Notes under the pieces: model-generated
Seen by the model: only the letters and a program-made list of their open reading frames with translations
What the model was told of the DNA's origin: nothing
The model's database searches: none
Part shown: positions 1-12,064 of the stretch, in pieces
How the letters are laid out: every line of letters starts with the position of its first letter
How positions within the stretch are numbered: position 1 is the first letter of the stretch
Source: Gambelia wislizenii
Lineage: Eukaryota; Chordata; Lepidosauria; Squamata; Crotaphytidae
Assembly (NCBI GenBank): GCA_030847615.1
Contig: JAUMIR010000002.1
Location: forward strand, 199,747,809-199,811,808
Reading direction: 5' to 3'
DNA: 64,000 nt
Program-made: the position numbers and the translations under genes

Positions 1-629
1 TTGATAAACTGTTTTCAGCACTGAGGTCCCTTCAAAGCTTCATTGCATCCTGTGGGAGCAAGCAAGGGAGGAGGTTGTGGTGGGCAGGGGGAAGAGAGGA
101 GAGTTTTCTCAATAAAACTGCCTGCCCCCCCCTCTCTGTGTGTGTGCTGGACTCAGCAGTTATGAAATGATGCTGGAGAATGCAGTTTTCTTTGTCCACA
201 TACCCTGCAGGCAAATCTAAGCCTCCGGTTGGCTTAAGGCTTCTGTCTCTGAAAGGAGGACAATATAAAGAAGAATGATCTAATGAAGAGAGCAAGCATC
301 CAAGGGAAATGTAGGCCATCTTTACTGGAAACTATTAGAAGAGGGAAAGAGAGAGAGAGAAAACTTAGAATGTATTGGAAATGAGGGTGTTGTTTAAGGG
401 GAAGAAAAGTTGAAGACTGCTCTCCCTGGGTGACTAATGGTTTATCTAGCCCCTAGTTTAATCTCACCTGGTACCAGTTTGAGTTCAGCCAATAATGGAG
501 ACATCTGTCCATCTGCGATCAGTCTCAGCATTCAGAACTTGAAAGCTTTGCATCAAACTTCTGCAAACTTCTATGGCTGCTCAGCTGCATTGTTGAAATT
601 AAGTGAGTAGGCATTTTGGCCAGACTTTT
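1..629. other. Non-coding, no feature recognised
   Basis: I see no gene or recognisable repeat here, apart from short simple-sequence tracts: a GT run near 138-148 and a GA run near 345-360. Reading frames in this stretch are short and look fortuitous. Confidence 0.5.
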
Positions 630-1212
630 CATTATTTTTTTAAAAAAATTATTGAGATTTTTCAAAATACAACAAAAAGTACAGATCTTTTGAAAAAAAG
701 AAAAAGAAAAAAAACAGAAGAAAGAAAAGTAGGCTATACAAAGAAATATAGACAAAAAGAAAAGTGGCTTCTGACTTTCTTTTTGGCAGTTATACATACA
801 TATGTATAATAAATTCATCTTTCTCTCTCTAAAACTACACCATAAGTTTCTTCTGATAACCAAATCTTGCTAATTATCAAAATCAATGTTATCAAGTCAT
901 TTCCTTTTTTTGTCTCAAAAAGCCCATAAGGAGTTTCTAATCCTTTAGAAGTGTTACCAACTATTTTTCTCTAACCAAACCAGATAATTTGTCCATTTCT
1001 GCTAAATCAGTCAGTTTCAACAACCATTCCTCCCTAGTAGGTAATATTGGATTCTTCCATCTTTTTGCATACAACAGTCTTACTGCTGTGGTCATATACT
1101 GAAGTAGTCTCTCATGGTTTTTTCCAACTGTTCATCCATAAGTCACAAAAGAAAAAGTTTTGGTTTTAATTGAATCTTAACCTTTAAGATCCTCTTCTTC
1201 AAAGCATATATT
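630..1212 (-). pseudogene. L1 LINE ORF2 C-terminal fragment, 3' half
   Basis: Read on the minus strand, this encodes the typical end of an L1 ORF2 with words such as LLYAKRWKNPILPTREEWL and LAEMDKLSGLV. Stops and frameshifts follow, then an A/T-rich 3' end near 630-720. L1 ORF2p is an endonuclease/reverse transcriptase that acts by target-primed reverse transcription. Only its extreme C-terminal region survives, and it is not functional. The piece is contiguous in sense with 3620-3790 once the L2/CR1 insertion between them is ignored. The outer boundary is approximate. Confidence 0.75.
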
Positions 1213-3600
1213 TGAACCCAGTACTTTTTAGCCTTTTCACATGTCCACCACACGGGAAGGCCTGCTGGAAGAGATCCGTCTTTAGCGCTTTCTTGAAGCT
1301 ATCAAGAGTAGTGATAAGATGGATCTCGTCCGGCAGGCCATTCCAAAGTCTGGGAGCCATAGAAGAGAAGGCCCTCTGGGAGGTCTGCGACAGCCTAGTT
1401 TTCATAGGCTGCAGCAGGTTCCTCCCAGAGGACTGAAGTGCGCGGGGGGGATCATATGGGATGAGGCGGTCCCAAAGATAAGATGGACCCAAGCCATGTA
1501 GGGCTTTAAAGGTTAAAACCAACACCTTGCACTGTGCCTGGAAACTGATCAGCAGCCAGTGGAGAGATTTAAGCACAGGTGTTATATGCTCTCTCCTAGA
1601 TGTACCCATAATTAACCTGGCTGCCATATTTTGTACCAGTTGAAGTTTCTGGGTTAGGCACAAGGGTAGCCCCATGTAGAGTGCGTTATAGTAATCCAAA
1701 CTTGAGGTTACCAAAGTATGTACCACAGTTTCCAGATCCCTTGTATCCAGGTAAGGGCGCAGCTGGCGTATCAGCCGAAGCTGATAACAGGCACACCTGA
1801 CTGTCGCACTCACCTGACTAGTCATGTGAAGTGACGAATCTAGGAGTACCCCCCAGACTGCGAACACAGTCCTTAGAGGAAGGAGAGTGTGACTCCATCC
1901 AGGACTGGAAGTTGTATTCCCAGACCTGGTTTCGGGCCTGTGACTGTCAGTACTTCTGTTTTGTCTGGATTTAGTCTCAATCTGTTTTTCCTCATCCAAT
2001 CCATTACCGCTTTAAGACAGTCATTGAGAGGAGAGACGCCATCTGAAGTCTGAGCCGATGATCTGGTCATGGAGAAATATATCAGCGTGTCATCAGCATG
2101 CTGATGACACCGAGCTCCATGTCTCCGGATGATCTCTCCCAGCGGCTTCACATAAATGTTAAATAGCATCAGGGACAGGATGGCACCCTGAGGGATGCCA
2201 CAATTAAGCTCAATTCTGGAAGAGCAACTGTCCCTGAGCCTCACCCTCTGGGATCTGCCCGAGAGAAAGGAACGGAACCACAGCAGAGCAGTGCCTCCAA
2301 TTCCTAACTCTCTCAGGTGATCCAAGAGTGTCAAAGGACGCTGAGAGGTCCAAGAGCACCAGCAGGGTCACACTACCCCTGTCGATGCTCAGGCGGAGGT
2401 CGTCGGTTAGAGCAACCATGGCAGTCTCAACTCCATATCCTGTCCTGAAGCCGGTTTGAAATGGATCAAGATAATCGGTTTCATCCAAGATGGCTTGGAG
2501 TTGGGAAGCAACTGCCCTCTTGATCACCTTGCTTAAAAAAGTTAGCAAGGACACTTGTCTGTAATTGTTCCTGTCCAGGGGGTCCAGGGAAGTTTTTTTC
2601 AGGAATGGCTTAACCACAACCTCCTTTAAACAAGATGGTACGATACCTTCCCTGAAGGACGCATTGATTGTGTCCTGTAGGAATACTCTCAACGCTTCCC
2701 CACCGGACGACCAGCCAAGATGGACAGGGGTCAAGAGGGCAACTCGTCTTCCTCACTCTTCCAAGGAGCTTGTCCATGTCATCGGTACTCACAGATTGAA
2801 GCTGATCCAGTAAAATGCCATCAACGGAGTTGTTGGACACCTCATCTATGGATTCTGTCAGAACATTGGAGTCCAAGTCGGCTCTTATCCAAGAGATTTT
2901 ATCTGCAAAGTAGATGTTAAATGCATCACAGCAGGCTGTTGTTGGGTTAAGTAGGGGGGTTGGCGCAGGAGGAGCCTGTGTCAGCTCCCCCGCCACCTTA
3001 AACAACTCTGATGGACGGGACTCTGCAGATGCAATACGTGCAGAGCAGAAGGATCTCTCTGCTGCACATATTGCCTCCCGATAGGAATCAAGATGCTTCC
3101 AATGGTGAGTTCTGTCGGATAAGAGTCGAGTCTTCTGCCACTTGCACTCTAGCCATTGTCCAGTTTGCTTCATCCTCCTAAGCTCCTCTGTGTACCAGGG
3201 CTTACGATTAGAAGCGGGCTGGAAAGGACGCTTGGGAGTGATTGTGTCAGTAGCCTTTTTAAGATCAGTGTTCCAGATGCTGACCAAAGCCTCGACAGAA
3301 TCACTGGCGTTACCAACCATTAGACCCTCTAGGACTTTCTGGAAACAAACTGGTTCCATTAGCCTTCAAGGGCGGACCGTTCTAATGGGTCTGCCACCCC
3401 CAGGGGGGCAGACAGTGGCTCTTAGTTCCATCTTGACCAGGAAGTGATCCATCCATGACAATGCGGAGGTTTTTGTAATCTCCGCTCACGGATATTCCTG
3501 TTCCGTACTGAAGATTGCATCGAGGGTATGACCTGCACAATGTGTGGGCCCGTCAACCAATTGGGATAGGCCCATGTTTGTCATGGTTTCCATGAACTCC
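1199..3600 (-). pseudogene. Broken LINE ORF2 (endonuclease end, RT, C-terminal domain)
   Basis: The reading frame is broken into overlapping pieces: 2610-3359+ (linker), 2210-2734 (RT start), 1873-2334 (RT core) and 1199-1999 (C-terminal domain). Visible motifs are the endonuclease end (DHFLV region near 3435-3450), RT words such as DPLDRNNYRQVSLLTFLSKV, CGIPQGAILS and HADDTLIYFSM (Y of the usual YADD replaced by H), and the C-terminal signature LQLVQNMAARL, HITPVLKSLHWL and APRLWNGLPDEI. Each change of piece is a frameshift, so no full protein is made. The expected product would copy its RNA at a nicked target; this copy is inactive. The element is clearly a LINE, but whether L2 or another CR1-group clade cannot be settled by eye. 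Confidence 0.75.
1205..1212. repeat. Target-site duplication of the LINE insertion (left)
   Basis: The 8 bp CATATATT here recurs at 3620-3627. Both copies abut L1 sequence on the outside and L2/CR1-group LINE sequence on the inside, as expected for a duplicated target. Confidence 0.6.
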
Positions 3601-3619
3601 CGAGCCGCACCTGTTTGAA
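1213..3619 (-). mobile_element. L2/CR1-group non-LTR retrotransposon, truncated, inserted in L1
   Basis: About 2.4 kb of minus-strand LINE. It carries the end of the endonuclease domain, the linker, the reverse transcriptase and the C-terminal domain in the usual order. The 5' UTR and most of the endonuclease are missing, and so is a normal 3' tail: the element stops shortly after the ORF end, without the (ATT)n-type tail seen on the copy at 41.3-42.6 kb. The 8-bp flanking duplication and the L1 sequence on both sides show insertion into an older L1. CR1, L2 and Rex1 share much of this motif set, so the clade name is tentative. Confidence 0.75.
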
Positions 3620-3627
3620 CATATATT
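3620..3627. repeat. Target-site duplication of the LINE insertion (right)
   Basis: CATATATT, matching 1205-1212; see the left copy. Confidence 0.6.
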
Positions 3628-3790
3628 CAAAACACCTTTGTACATTCTAGACAATTTCTCTGGTGTCTTGTACCAACAATACATCCAAACCTAGTAAACT
3701 TTTATTTCACAGCACCACCCATTCCTTTAACCAAACCATTCAATCACAAAGGCACCCTCTGATTATTACCTCACCAAACACAACAGGAAA
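3620..3790 (-). pseudogene. L1 LINE ORF2 fragment, 5' half
   Basis: The minus strand reads WYKTPEKLSRMYKGVLN directly before the insertion point and resumes at 1212 with residues of the same frame. This is the conserved L1 ORF2 C-terminal region just upstream of its Cys-rich segment. Upstream the frame is degraded, and the outer limit near 3790 is a guess. Confidence 0.65.
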
Positions 3791-5029
3791 TGCCAGGCTC
3801 TCAGGCAGAGCTGCTGGGCTGGTGGGCAAGGCAGTGGCGGCACTGGTGGCAGCAGCACCAAAGGTAATGAGACAGTGGTGCCAATGCAGTGTTGGCCTGG
3901 CTGGCCCGTGTAAACAAAAACACACTCTCACACTGGTACGTGCAGACACCAGCGTAGTCCACATGTGTGCACCTCATTCCAAGCAGCCAGCCTACCACCT
4001 ATTCTCTGCTGAATTTTTAAATACTCAAATGAGGTATGAATAACTATGGTAGAATCTGGAACTTGGAAGTAACTCACAATGAATTATTTGAAATTAATTC
4101 TGTTTTCCAGCAACAAAGGTTTATCTCTTCAACCTGTAATGGAAGCATTTCCACTTTGAAACAAAGCACACAGCAAACCTCTGACTTGTTTTGAAATGGA
4201 TTAGTGGTTCTGGGAGGGCTCTAAGAGCATTAAAGATCTGGTGCACCTTGTTTTAAAGAAGTGCTTGATTTGGAGGTTTGTTTTGTTTTGCTTTGCTTTT
4301 TACTGGCACTATGGCAAATTAAAAGGAATGGCTACATTTTGCCACCATTACTTAGTTTGGCAAATTTGGCAGCAGCAGCAGTGAGCCTTGAGGCCCACCC
4401 CTGTCTATGGATAGTGGTGGGTTCAAAAGATGAATATTTAGGGCAAGGGTGGGCACCAGTGTGGGATAAAGGGGCCAGTTCCCCCCAACACATGAAAGTA
4501 TCAATTTTTCTTCAGAGTCCCTCTCAAAATGGTGGCCAGATGTGATGCTGTGTGACTTCCTGTCACCATTTTGAGAGAGAATCCACTGAAAAATAGAAAT
4601 ATTTGGGGGATGGTGGAGGATTTCAAGGAGTTTGAGGGTGTTTGTGTGGGGGAGGTTGTGCATTTTTGCCTGTTTGGGGGTATTTCTGTGTAGTTTTTGG
4701 GTGAAAATTGTCCCCAAATTGTACCATTAATTTAAAAGGAGAATTGGGGGACTAGGAGGCACTGGAAGGGAGCTTCATGGGCTCCAAATTGGGATCTTTA
4801 AGAGTTCTGGTGCCATACCATGCTACAAACCCCAGACCCCTTAACATGCTGCCATGGCAGTTGCAGTGGGATATAATGATATTATTGTGTAGTTTGAAAG
4901 GACACCTGGTCTAAAGAAAGATTTAGCTATACTAGAATGAGTAAGAGTAGACAAGCTTTTCATGGTACAGGGTATGTAAGTGGAGGAGAGTGCTTGGGGC
5001 CAAACTCAGAAATAAATATCCCTTCTCCC
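3791..5029. other. Non-coding, no firm feature
   Basis: There is no convincing gene. The interval 4440-4740 reads like part of an old repeat (gggtgggca and similar words, comparable to the 56.4-57.1 kb element), but I cannot assign it. Confidence 0.4.
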
Positions 5030-5600
5030 TCTTTATTTATTTATTTCTCACCTTTCTCCCAATATGGGACCCAAGGTGGCTCATGACATAAGATTAAAAC
5101 CAAATACAATGAAAACAATAAATAGCACAGAAGTTTTAAAAAGCACATTAAAACAATAGTTCAAAACAGTTTAAAATGGCAATTAGTACATAATAATGCT
5201 GATTTCAAAAAATACAGTATATTACAATTAAAATACCATCTGCAATGGCCAGTTAATGGTCAAGGGCTTGGATAAATAAGGTCTTTGCCTGCCAGTGGAA
5301 AGAGAACAGAGAGGGGGCCAAACTAGCCACCAATTGGAGGGAATGCCATAGTCTGGGCAGCCACCAAGAAGGCTCTGTCCTGTGTCTTCATCAATCTTGA
5401 TGCTGAGATAGTGGTTGGGATGTCCCTGATGAGGAATCACAGCTTTTATGGTGCCCTGTTAAAGGGCTCGTTGTGGCCCCGACAGCTCCATGAAGATGTG
5501 CTAATCCAACAGGGTTGGATATGCCTATTGTATACATCTGGACTGATCTGCTCTGCAATATTGTCAGCATATGTTTCTGAAGTACTTTCAGACCCTTGGG
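5030..5600 (-). repeat. LINE 3' end (L2/CR1-group), degraded
   Basis: The minus strand shows a decayed ORF2 end (QRAFLVAAQTMAFPP, then a trace of the usual phenylalanine/arginine-rich terminus), then an A/T-rich 3' UTR. It ends in a gggagaaaggtgagaaataaataaataaa-like tail at 5030-5075, which is how many squamate L2/CR1-group LINEs end. Several stops are visible and no product is expected. Confidence 0.5.
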
Positions 5601-5699
5601 CACAGTGTTAATAATTATGATTTATTTTAGTGTCTGGCTGTGGGATAGCCAGCTGAGTTCCCACTATACTGGAAGCAAACTATATGGGTTTTACTTAAA

Positions 5700-5790
5700 A
5701 ACAATTTGTAAGCCGCTCTGATAGCCTTGTGGCTGAAGAGCAGGGTATAAATAAATAAATAAAAATAAATAAATAAATAAAAAACCGAGT
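5700..5790 (+). repeat. L2-type LINE 3' tail with (AAAT)n
   Basis: Plus-strand TAAGCCGCTCTGATAGCC followed by agggtataaataaataaa and an AAAT run. The same 3'-end wording recurs at 32100, 42580 and 54325. Confidence 0.6.
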
Positions 5791-5799
5791 TACCTTTTC

Positions 5800-7260
5800 C
5801 TTCTTGTTTCAGCTGTGTTTTTGTACTCCATTTTAAATCTCATTTTGTTGTCCCATTTCTTGAGCCTCTGTACCTAATATATATAAAGAAGCCCTGTTGC
5901 ACCACTGGATAATTATATAGTACTTAGGGGTCAAAATTAAGTGCATTCATTCATAAATACTGTAGTTGTCTTTCACTTTTAGAGGGCATTGGTTGTTTTT
6001 ACACAGGGATCTTGCTATTGTTGCTCTTCTTGTTCCCCCCTCCTCCTCCATTGCCCCTAGTTCCAAACTGAGTTGCAACTTATGTAATGATGATCACAGA
6101 CTGCAGTCTTACTGCTTGGAAGAAGGCACTTATTGTTTGCTGGAAAATAGGAAATGTCGCAATGAAAAAAAATGGCATAAAATTTTCATGCCCTGTTTAA
6201 TAGCCAGAGATACAATTTTTTTTGGTGGGGGGAATACTTTAATTTTAATGGCCCATTTCATCATAGCAGAGAAGATGATGAACAGGTGACTTGTATGCCT
6301 TACCTGCTCAGTGTGCTATCGAAATGTAACAGCTATCAGAAGGCAATTCAAGACGCCAGAAATCCCTTCTTGTGAGTCTTGATCTTTAAACTGGGCTTGG
6401 ACCAGCGGATAGCTTTTCACAGTGGATACACAGTCACAACTACTTGCAAGTTAAACTTAAGCATGTAACCAGCAGGGATGTCAATTAATCAGAAATTTAC
6501 TGGAATTTTATCCTCCCGACCAATCACTGCTACCACAGATGATAAACCCAAGGATGGACTGGACTGTAAATCTGCAGGGCTTTTCTCTGTATAATGTAGC
6601 AGTGTCTGCTTAAATCCACAAGACGATGTAGCCTTTGAAACTTCTGTTCATGGCCAGAAGATTTCACCTGAAGGTATCCTCTTCACCCGGCCTCAAACCC
6701 TGAAAACAAATGCTGGGAACTTTGTGAGTGGCATCTTGGATAAAGGTAGCTGTTTAATCATCAAATTCCACCCATTCCTTGCTTTTGGAGGAAATGCAAA
6801 ATGGTTACTAAAGGGTTAATCTAGAGCCAGTGTGATTCTGTATGAAGGCCAAGCTGCATGGAAGGCCTGCACAGACAGAGAGAGATTTTGACTGGAGTCC
6901 CTGCCCCCACCCGTGTGACTGAAACGCTGGGTTTCCCAAGCATTTAGGCATAAGAGGAGTTCTGAGGGTTATGCGAAAGGGGACTGACCCAGATTGGATC
7001 TCTTACCGTGCCTTCTGATATTTGCAAACAGGGAGTGACTGAAAGGCTTATGGGGGCAAGGCGGGAGGTTGACTAACCAGCATTCTTTCTGAACTGATAA
7101 TTATATCCTGTGTAGAACAGAGAGACTCTGGCTTTAGAAGTGTTCATTTTATGTTCTATTTGGTTACCTACCTTCTTGTACAATAGTTACAATAATTGTG
7201 TTGACAGTTTTCATTTCCAAGTGTAACACTTCTATTTATAAATAAATAAATAAATACTCA
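5800..7260. other. Non-coding, no feature recognised
   Basis: I see no gene or recognisable mobile element in this stretch. It contains an AAAT microsatellite near 7235-7256. Confidence 0.4.
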
Positions 7261-7269
7261 ATAAGATTT

Positions 7270-7905
7270 CCTCCTAATGTTATACCCTTTCCAGTTTCTC
7301 ATACTGGACCCCGCCCATTAAACTTGTGTTATATATTTTAGTACTTCTTACCTAGTTTATTGGAATTCATTTGCTTTCTAACTTTTACTGATTTTCTGTC
7401 CTCATCACTGATCCTTGTTCCTCCTAATCTTAACGTATAATTTACATCTTCTATTTTCTATGTAACTCCTTTCCACTTGCTTTAGCTTCAGATTTTGATG
7501 TCTTAAGTTGTGTACCTGCTCCCATTTCTTTCTCCATTGTCTTTTTATCGGTTTCCAGTCTTCTTCTACTTGGTGTGTCGATCTTTCATTTATTAGTGCT
7601 GTTAATTTATCTGCATCCATCATCTCTTCCAATTTTATTAACCAGTCTTCTGTTGTTGGTATCTCTTTCACTTTCCATTTTTATGCATAGAGCGTCCTAG
7701 CAGCTGTTACCATGTATAATATTATATTCCAGTGATCCCTCTTGATCTTCTTGTCCATATTGGTAATTATGTTAAGTAAGTATAATTCAGGGTTCATTGG
7801 AAAGTTTGTTCCTAGGATTTCCACTATTTGGTAGTGAATTTTAGTCCAAAATGTTGGAAATATCAAAAATCTAACTGATCCTTCTTCCACGCGTGGTGGA
7901 AATGC
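7270..7905 (-). pseudogene. L1 LINE ORF2 C-terminal fragment
   Basis: Two overlapping minus-strand pieces, 7681-7890 and 7405-7671, give the L1 ORF2 C-terminal order: FWTKIHYQIVEILG, then MVTAARTLYA, then IPTTEDWLIKLEEMMDADKL. This is the same region as the fragment at 630-1212 but a separate, 5'-truncated insertion with at least one frameshift. Not functional. Confidence 0.75.
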
Positions 7906-10900
7906 ATAGTGGCTTTAGAAATGTTCCATGTTTGTATTAGTTCTTATGAACCCTTTGCATTCATTTAGATTTGTTCAAATTTACTCTCAAATTTGCTTTC
8001 AAACAGTATTCAGCTTTTTAAAAAGAAACTGAAGTTGCTAAAATGGGGCTTAAAATCAGGAGAGTAAAAGGGGAAAATATGATACATGTATTAAATCCCT
8101 GATCTTAGAAAGTCTGATCTTACCAGAATATCTGATAGTCACTTCCAAACTCTTTTCTGTAGACAAGAATGGGTGGGGATGGGAGGGTGGGAATAAAGAA
8201 GTATGGAAAGAGGATAGGAGAAATGCCAGGGAGGGGGAAGGTGGTTGCAAGGAGGGAGTAGTAGTGGCGGTGGTGGTGGTCCTGACCACTTTTAGTGCTG
8301 ATTCTGCCCACTTGCAGCATAGGAACCCCCTCCCCCAGATTACTCCTTAGGGGTGTAGCCCTTAAAATAATAAAAAAAGGCTCCCAGCCTTTATAACTAG
8401 AATAGCATTGTAACTGACAGTACTTATGATACAACCAACTATTTTGCATCCTGTATTTATGTTGCTGATGCTAGGAATAGAGTAGTTGTTCTGTTGCTAG
8501 CCTAGGCAGCAGGAATACAAAAGGAAAAGGCAACAGAAACTCAAAACAGACCCAGCAATCCCCATTCTGTGTCACCTCAGTTCACACAATGATTTATGTT
8601 TTAAGCCATGGTGGTGGTGGCAGCAGCAGCGGCAGCAGTAGCAGATCAGCTTTTAAAGAAACTACACAAGCTAAATATATGCAAATACTGTATGCTTAAT
8701 TTGCACAGCGTACATGTTTGACATATAGGTTTCTTGAAAGCTGGCCAGCACTGTTGGTGTTAATTTTGTACAGAGATTCAAGAGAAGCAGGGCCTTCATA
8801 ACAATAAGCTTCACCTTTCTCTGCCGTTTTGCCTAGTGACTGCAAATTCCTAGCAGGAGAATGAAGTTTGGGGTAGCTTTGCTTTTGCTAAAGCAATTCA
8901 ACCACACTGACTGGCCTAGCCAAACCTGTGCTGGTCTGCAGTGGTGATGGGTGGTTCCCATGTCATTAGACCAGTTAATTTGTTCCGGGTTTTAGCCCAG
9001 AACTATATGTTAAGGTGCTGAACCCATTTTGGAGATAGGTTTCAGCACCCTGTATAGCTCCTGTAAAGTTCAGAATAAAACTTAGAGCAGATTTCCCACC
9101 ACACTGGCACTGCCAGTGGTGCCCCCCTCTCTCCCCTCCCCTCCCCTCCCCTAAATCCTATTAGGGACTCTGCAAAAATAAACAGGCATGCTATCCAGGT
9201 GAGATAGAGTTCCTGTTCAGGTATTTGCCTCAGTGTGTGAGGGCTCTGAGTGGGTAGAAGGATGATGCCCCACATGTGGGATTCTTTTTGTTGAAGTGAA
9301 TGAGGATAAAGAGTGTCCCTTGATCCCTCACTGCTAAATATGGGGAGCCAGGGGACTGGAGGGTGAGGAGGTAAGAAGGCCTGGGGATGTAGGGGCAGGA
9401 TTTCGGGGCATGGCCCTGTCCCCTTTCCCACTTAGAACCACACATTGACCTAATTTTGCTGCCAACAGAGTACCCCAGGGGACTGGACCCTCTCTATCTA
9501 GTCTTTGCTGTGGTAGGAAAGGTCAACAATAATGTCTTAAAGACTTGCCAGAAGAGCTCAACAACTTTTTTGGGGGAGAAGGAGGGATAAAGATCCTCAG
9601 GATTGTTTTGCACTTTGCTTATGAGTTACAGTATCCCCATGGGGACAGGGCAATCAATTGGGAAAATTGGGAGGCACCAAGCTTCTGAAATGTGCACATC
9701 ATAGTCGCTGTGTCAGTCTCAGGCTTTGGTGGGGCCCCTGCGGTAAGCGTTGGTAGGTGCCCAGAGATACCAAGCCCTAATGCCAGCCCTGGAGAACGAC
9801 TAACATTATGTCAAATAAAATCTTGAAGTTTAAATGGGTGGCTTGTACAGAAGCTTTAGGGTTTTGCATGCGCTCACACCGTCATACATACACCCCAGAT
9901 TGTCTTGGGTTCTGCAAATCAGAGTTGGTTCACTTAAGGAAAAATAAGCCTTCCTGTGACAATTTGACAGTCCTGCGCCCTGTCACAGCCTGACCTGAGT
10001 TCAGAAGTATCTGGAAATGAAAAGCTGGTGAAAAGCAAATTATTTCCAGATTTCTTTGAACTTCAAAAGCAGGATTCTTCCCCCACCTTTCCAGCTGGAC
10101 TCTCATTTGGTTAAAGAAGCTCCGTTTCCTCTGATTTTGCAAGAGAGTGAAGGAGATATTGGGAAGTGGTTTTATTTTTTTAAATGGAAAGTGGCAACAG
10201 ATAAAAGGTGTTAGCCATGAGGGGCAACTCTAAAGATATATTTAGGAGTGAATGATGAGAAAGGAGGTGAGCATACAACTAAAACACATTTTGTTTTTCC
10301 TTTCTGTACACATTACAGATGTGTACACAGCCAGTCATGCATCCCGGAGACAAACAGTGACTGAGCATTTTATCAGTGCATAGTCCTTCTGCCTAAATCC
10401 CAGGTGCTGTGGTGAGCACAAAGCCAAACCTGCCATTCGCTCTCCATCTGGCAGGTGTCCCTTCCCCCAAGCACAAAGGAAAATCCCTATAAAATAATAA
10501 CCTCTAATTTATCCTCCTGCCTATGTTTGTTTGCTTCAGTGAGAGATCTCAAAGATCCTAGGTAGGGAGCCAAATTTTTATAAGAGGAAGCTTTGCATCT
10601 GTTTACTTCTGAAGCTAGTAAATTTGTCCCAAGTGTGTGTGCAAACGCCCTTTCCCCTCCACAAGCTCTGAAAACAGAAGTGAGCCAAGAGGTTGGGCCC
10701 AGTTATTGCCATCAAACCCCAGCTCCAGAAAGAAGAGCCCAGATGCCAGCTGTGGGCCCAGTGCAGAAAAGAGTTTACATGGCAACCTTGTCTACATAGG
10801 CAAAACAAACAAACAAAAAACCTGTACTAACCCCATATTTGTAGCACAGTTGACACACGGCATTTTTGACAATTCACGTCTTCACTGGAGTTTCTCCAGG

Positions 10901-11912
10901 AAACTCTGGATCTGGAAGATTTGTGGTTTGCTCTGCATTTGAGGGGGAAATCTGGATTTTTTGGCCATGTGGCGGCCAAGGATTGGCTTTGGTACAAAGC
11001 TAGGTGCCGGACTTCTGGTGGCTGGGACGCCATTCTGGGTTGTCCCCCCTCCCCCTGATTGTGCACATATCTTGTGTTTATCCAGTAATACAGTACTCTG
11101 GGACAACGTATATTCGCATGCATGAGCAGACAGGAAGAAAAAGCCACAGAGCAGCCCTGGCCATGTGGCTGGAAATATTATTACATATAAGACACGTGTT
11201 CAGCATAGGACCACCCTTTTACTCTGATGTGGATTACAGTGTGGCAGGATACTCGGATCTAGTTGGTGAAGCCCAGTGAGTGTGCCATTTACAGGCCCAC
11301 TGGGGATCAAAAGCATCTGCCATGGCTGCGAGTGGAGACATGTAGACAAGCCCCTAGGCAGCGCCAACCAATCACAAGATGATCTTCTTCCCTCTTAACA
11401 GAGGGAGGCAAGCCAGGGGGAAAGGGGAGATAAGCAAGAAGGGACAGCATGGAACTGCAAAACAGCAGGAGGTGGAAGGATGAGGAAGCAGAGGGAGAGG
11501 CAAAGGAAGGGGCCAAACTCTCCCTCCCCACTGCTCCAGCTTCAATCCTTCACAGTATCCCACTGTTGCTTCTGCCCTCCTCTAGCCAGAGGGAGCCATC
11601 TTGATGCCCAGTAGGCATTTAACATCCTCATGAGAAAATATTTATCTGAGGGGGCAAGAGGAAGAATCTTAGCAAGCTTTGTAAGCCCGTATTTAGATAT
11701 GTGCATGATTAAACTGTAGGAAAGCAATGTATTTTAAGAGTATTTGTTGTCATTACTTTTTGGACTTGGCAAATGAGGGCTCTTGTTCTCACAATGTGTG
11801 CTGTGCACTAACCCATGGCTATTTTCACTAGAGCCCAGGACCTCATGAGGTTACATCCTGAGCTGTTCTAACATCGGCATTTGTGCCACTTCACTCAGAA
11901 ATCCAGCAGGAG
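7906..11912. other. Non-coding; simple repeats and a G-rich tract only
   Basis: No gene is supported. Simple tracts include GGT repeats near 8264-8281, a GCA/GTG-rich tract near 8612-8642, and the CCCCT run at 9131-9152. Predicted short ORFs here lack any recognisable domain. Confidence 0.4.
9131..9152 (-). other. Candidate G-quadruplex tract
   Basis: Four runs of four C separated by single T on the plus strand give four GGGG runs with 1-nt loops on the minus strand. This is a very strong sequence match to a quadruplex motif, though it may simply be a simple repeat. Confidence 0.5.
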
Positions 11913-12053
11913 GGTTGGATTCACCAGACTTAGTTTTGCTCTGACTTAGTTTCAGAGCAGACCCACTGAAATGAGATGCAGTCTCGTCATGACAAATGTA
12001 AATCCTATTGATTTGAATGGATCTGCTCTAAGCACGACTAAGTTTACATTCAA
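11913..12053. mobile_element. Short palindromic MITE next to the provirus
   Basis: Ends starting gttggattca and closing tacattcaac form imperfect inverted repeats, with internal repeats of the form agcaga-cc-tg-aat and cttagt. It looks like a ~140-bp non-autonomous DNA element. The retroviral duplication begins 8 bp further on. Confidence 0.5.
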
Positions 12054-12060
12054 CTCTGTG

Positions 12061-12064
12061 ACTG
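12061..12064. repeat. Target-site duplication of the provirus (left)
   Basis: ACTG directly abuts the outer end of the LTR and matches 20239-20242. A 4-bp duplication is typical of gammaretroviral integrases. Confidence 0.85.

Noticed and set aside
603..809. A Lys-rich 68-codon plus-strand open frame
   Set aside because: It is antisense to the A/T-rich end of an L1 fragment, with low-complexity lysine runs.
4261..4545. A 94-codon plus-strand open frame
   Set aside because: No domain, no codon pattern or exon signal; lies in repeat-like sequence.
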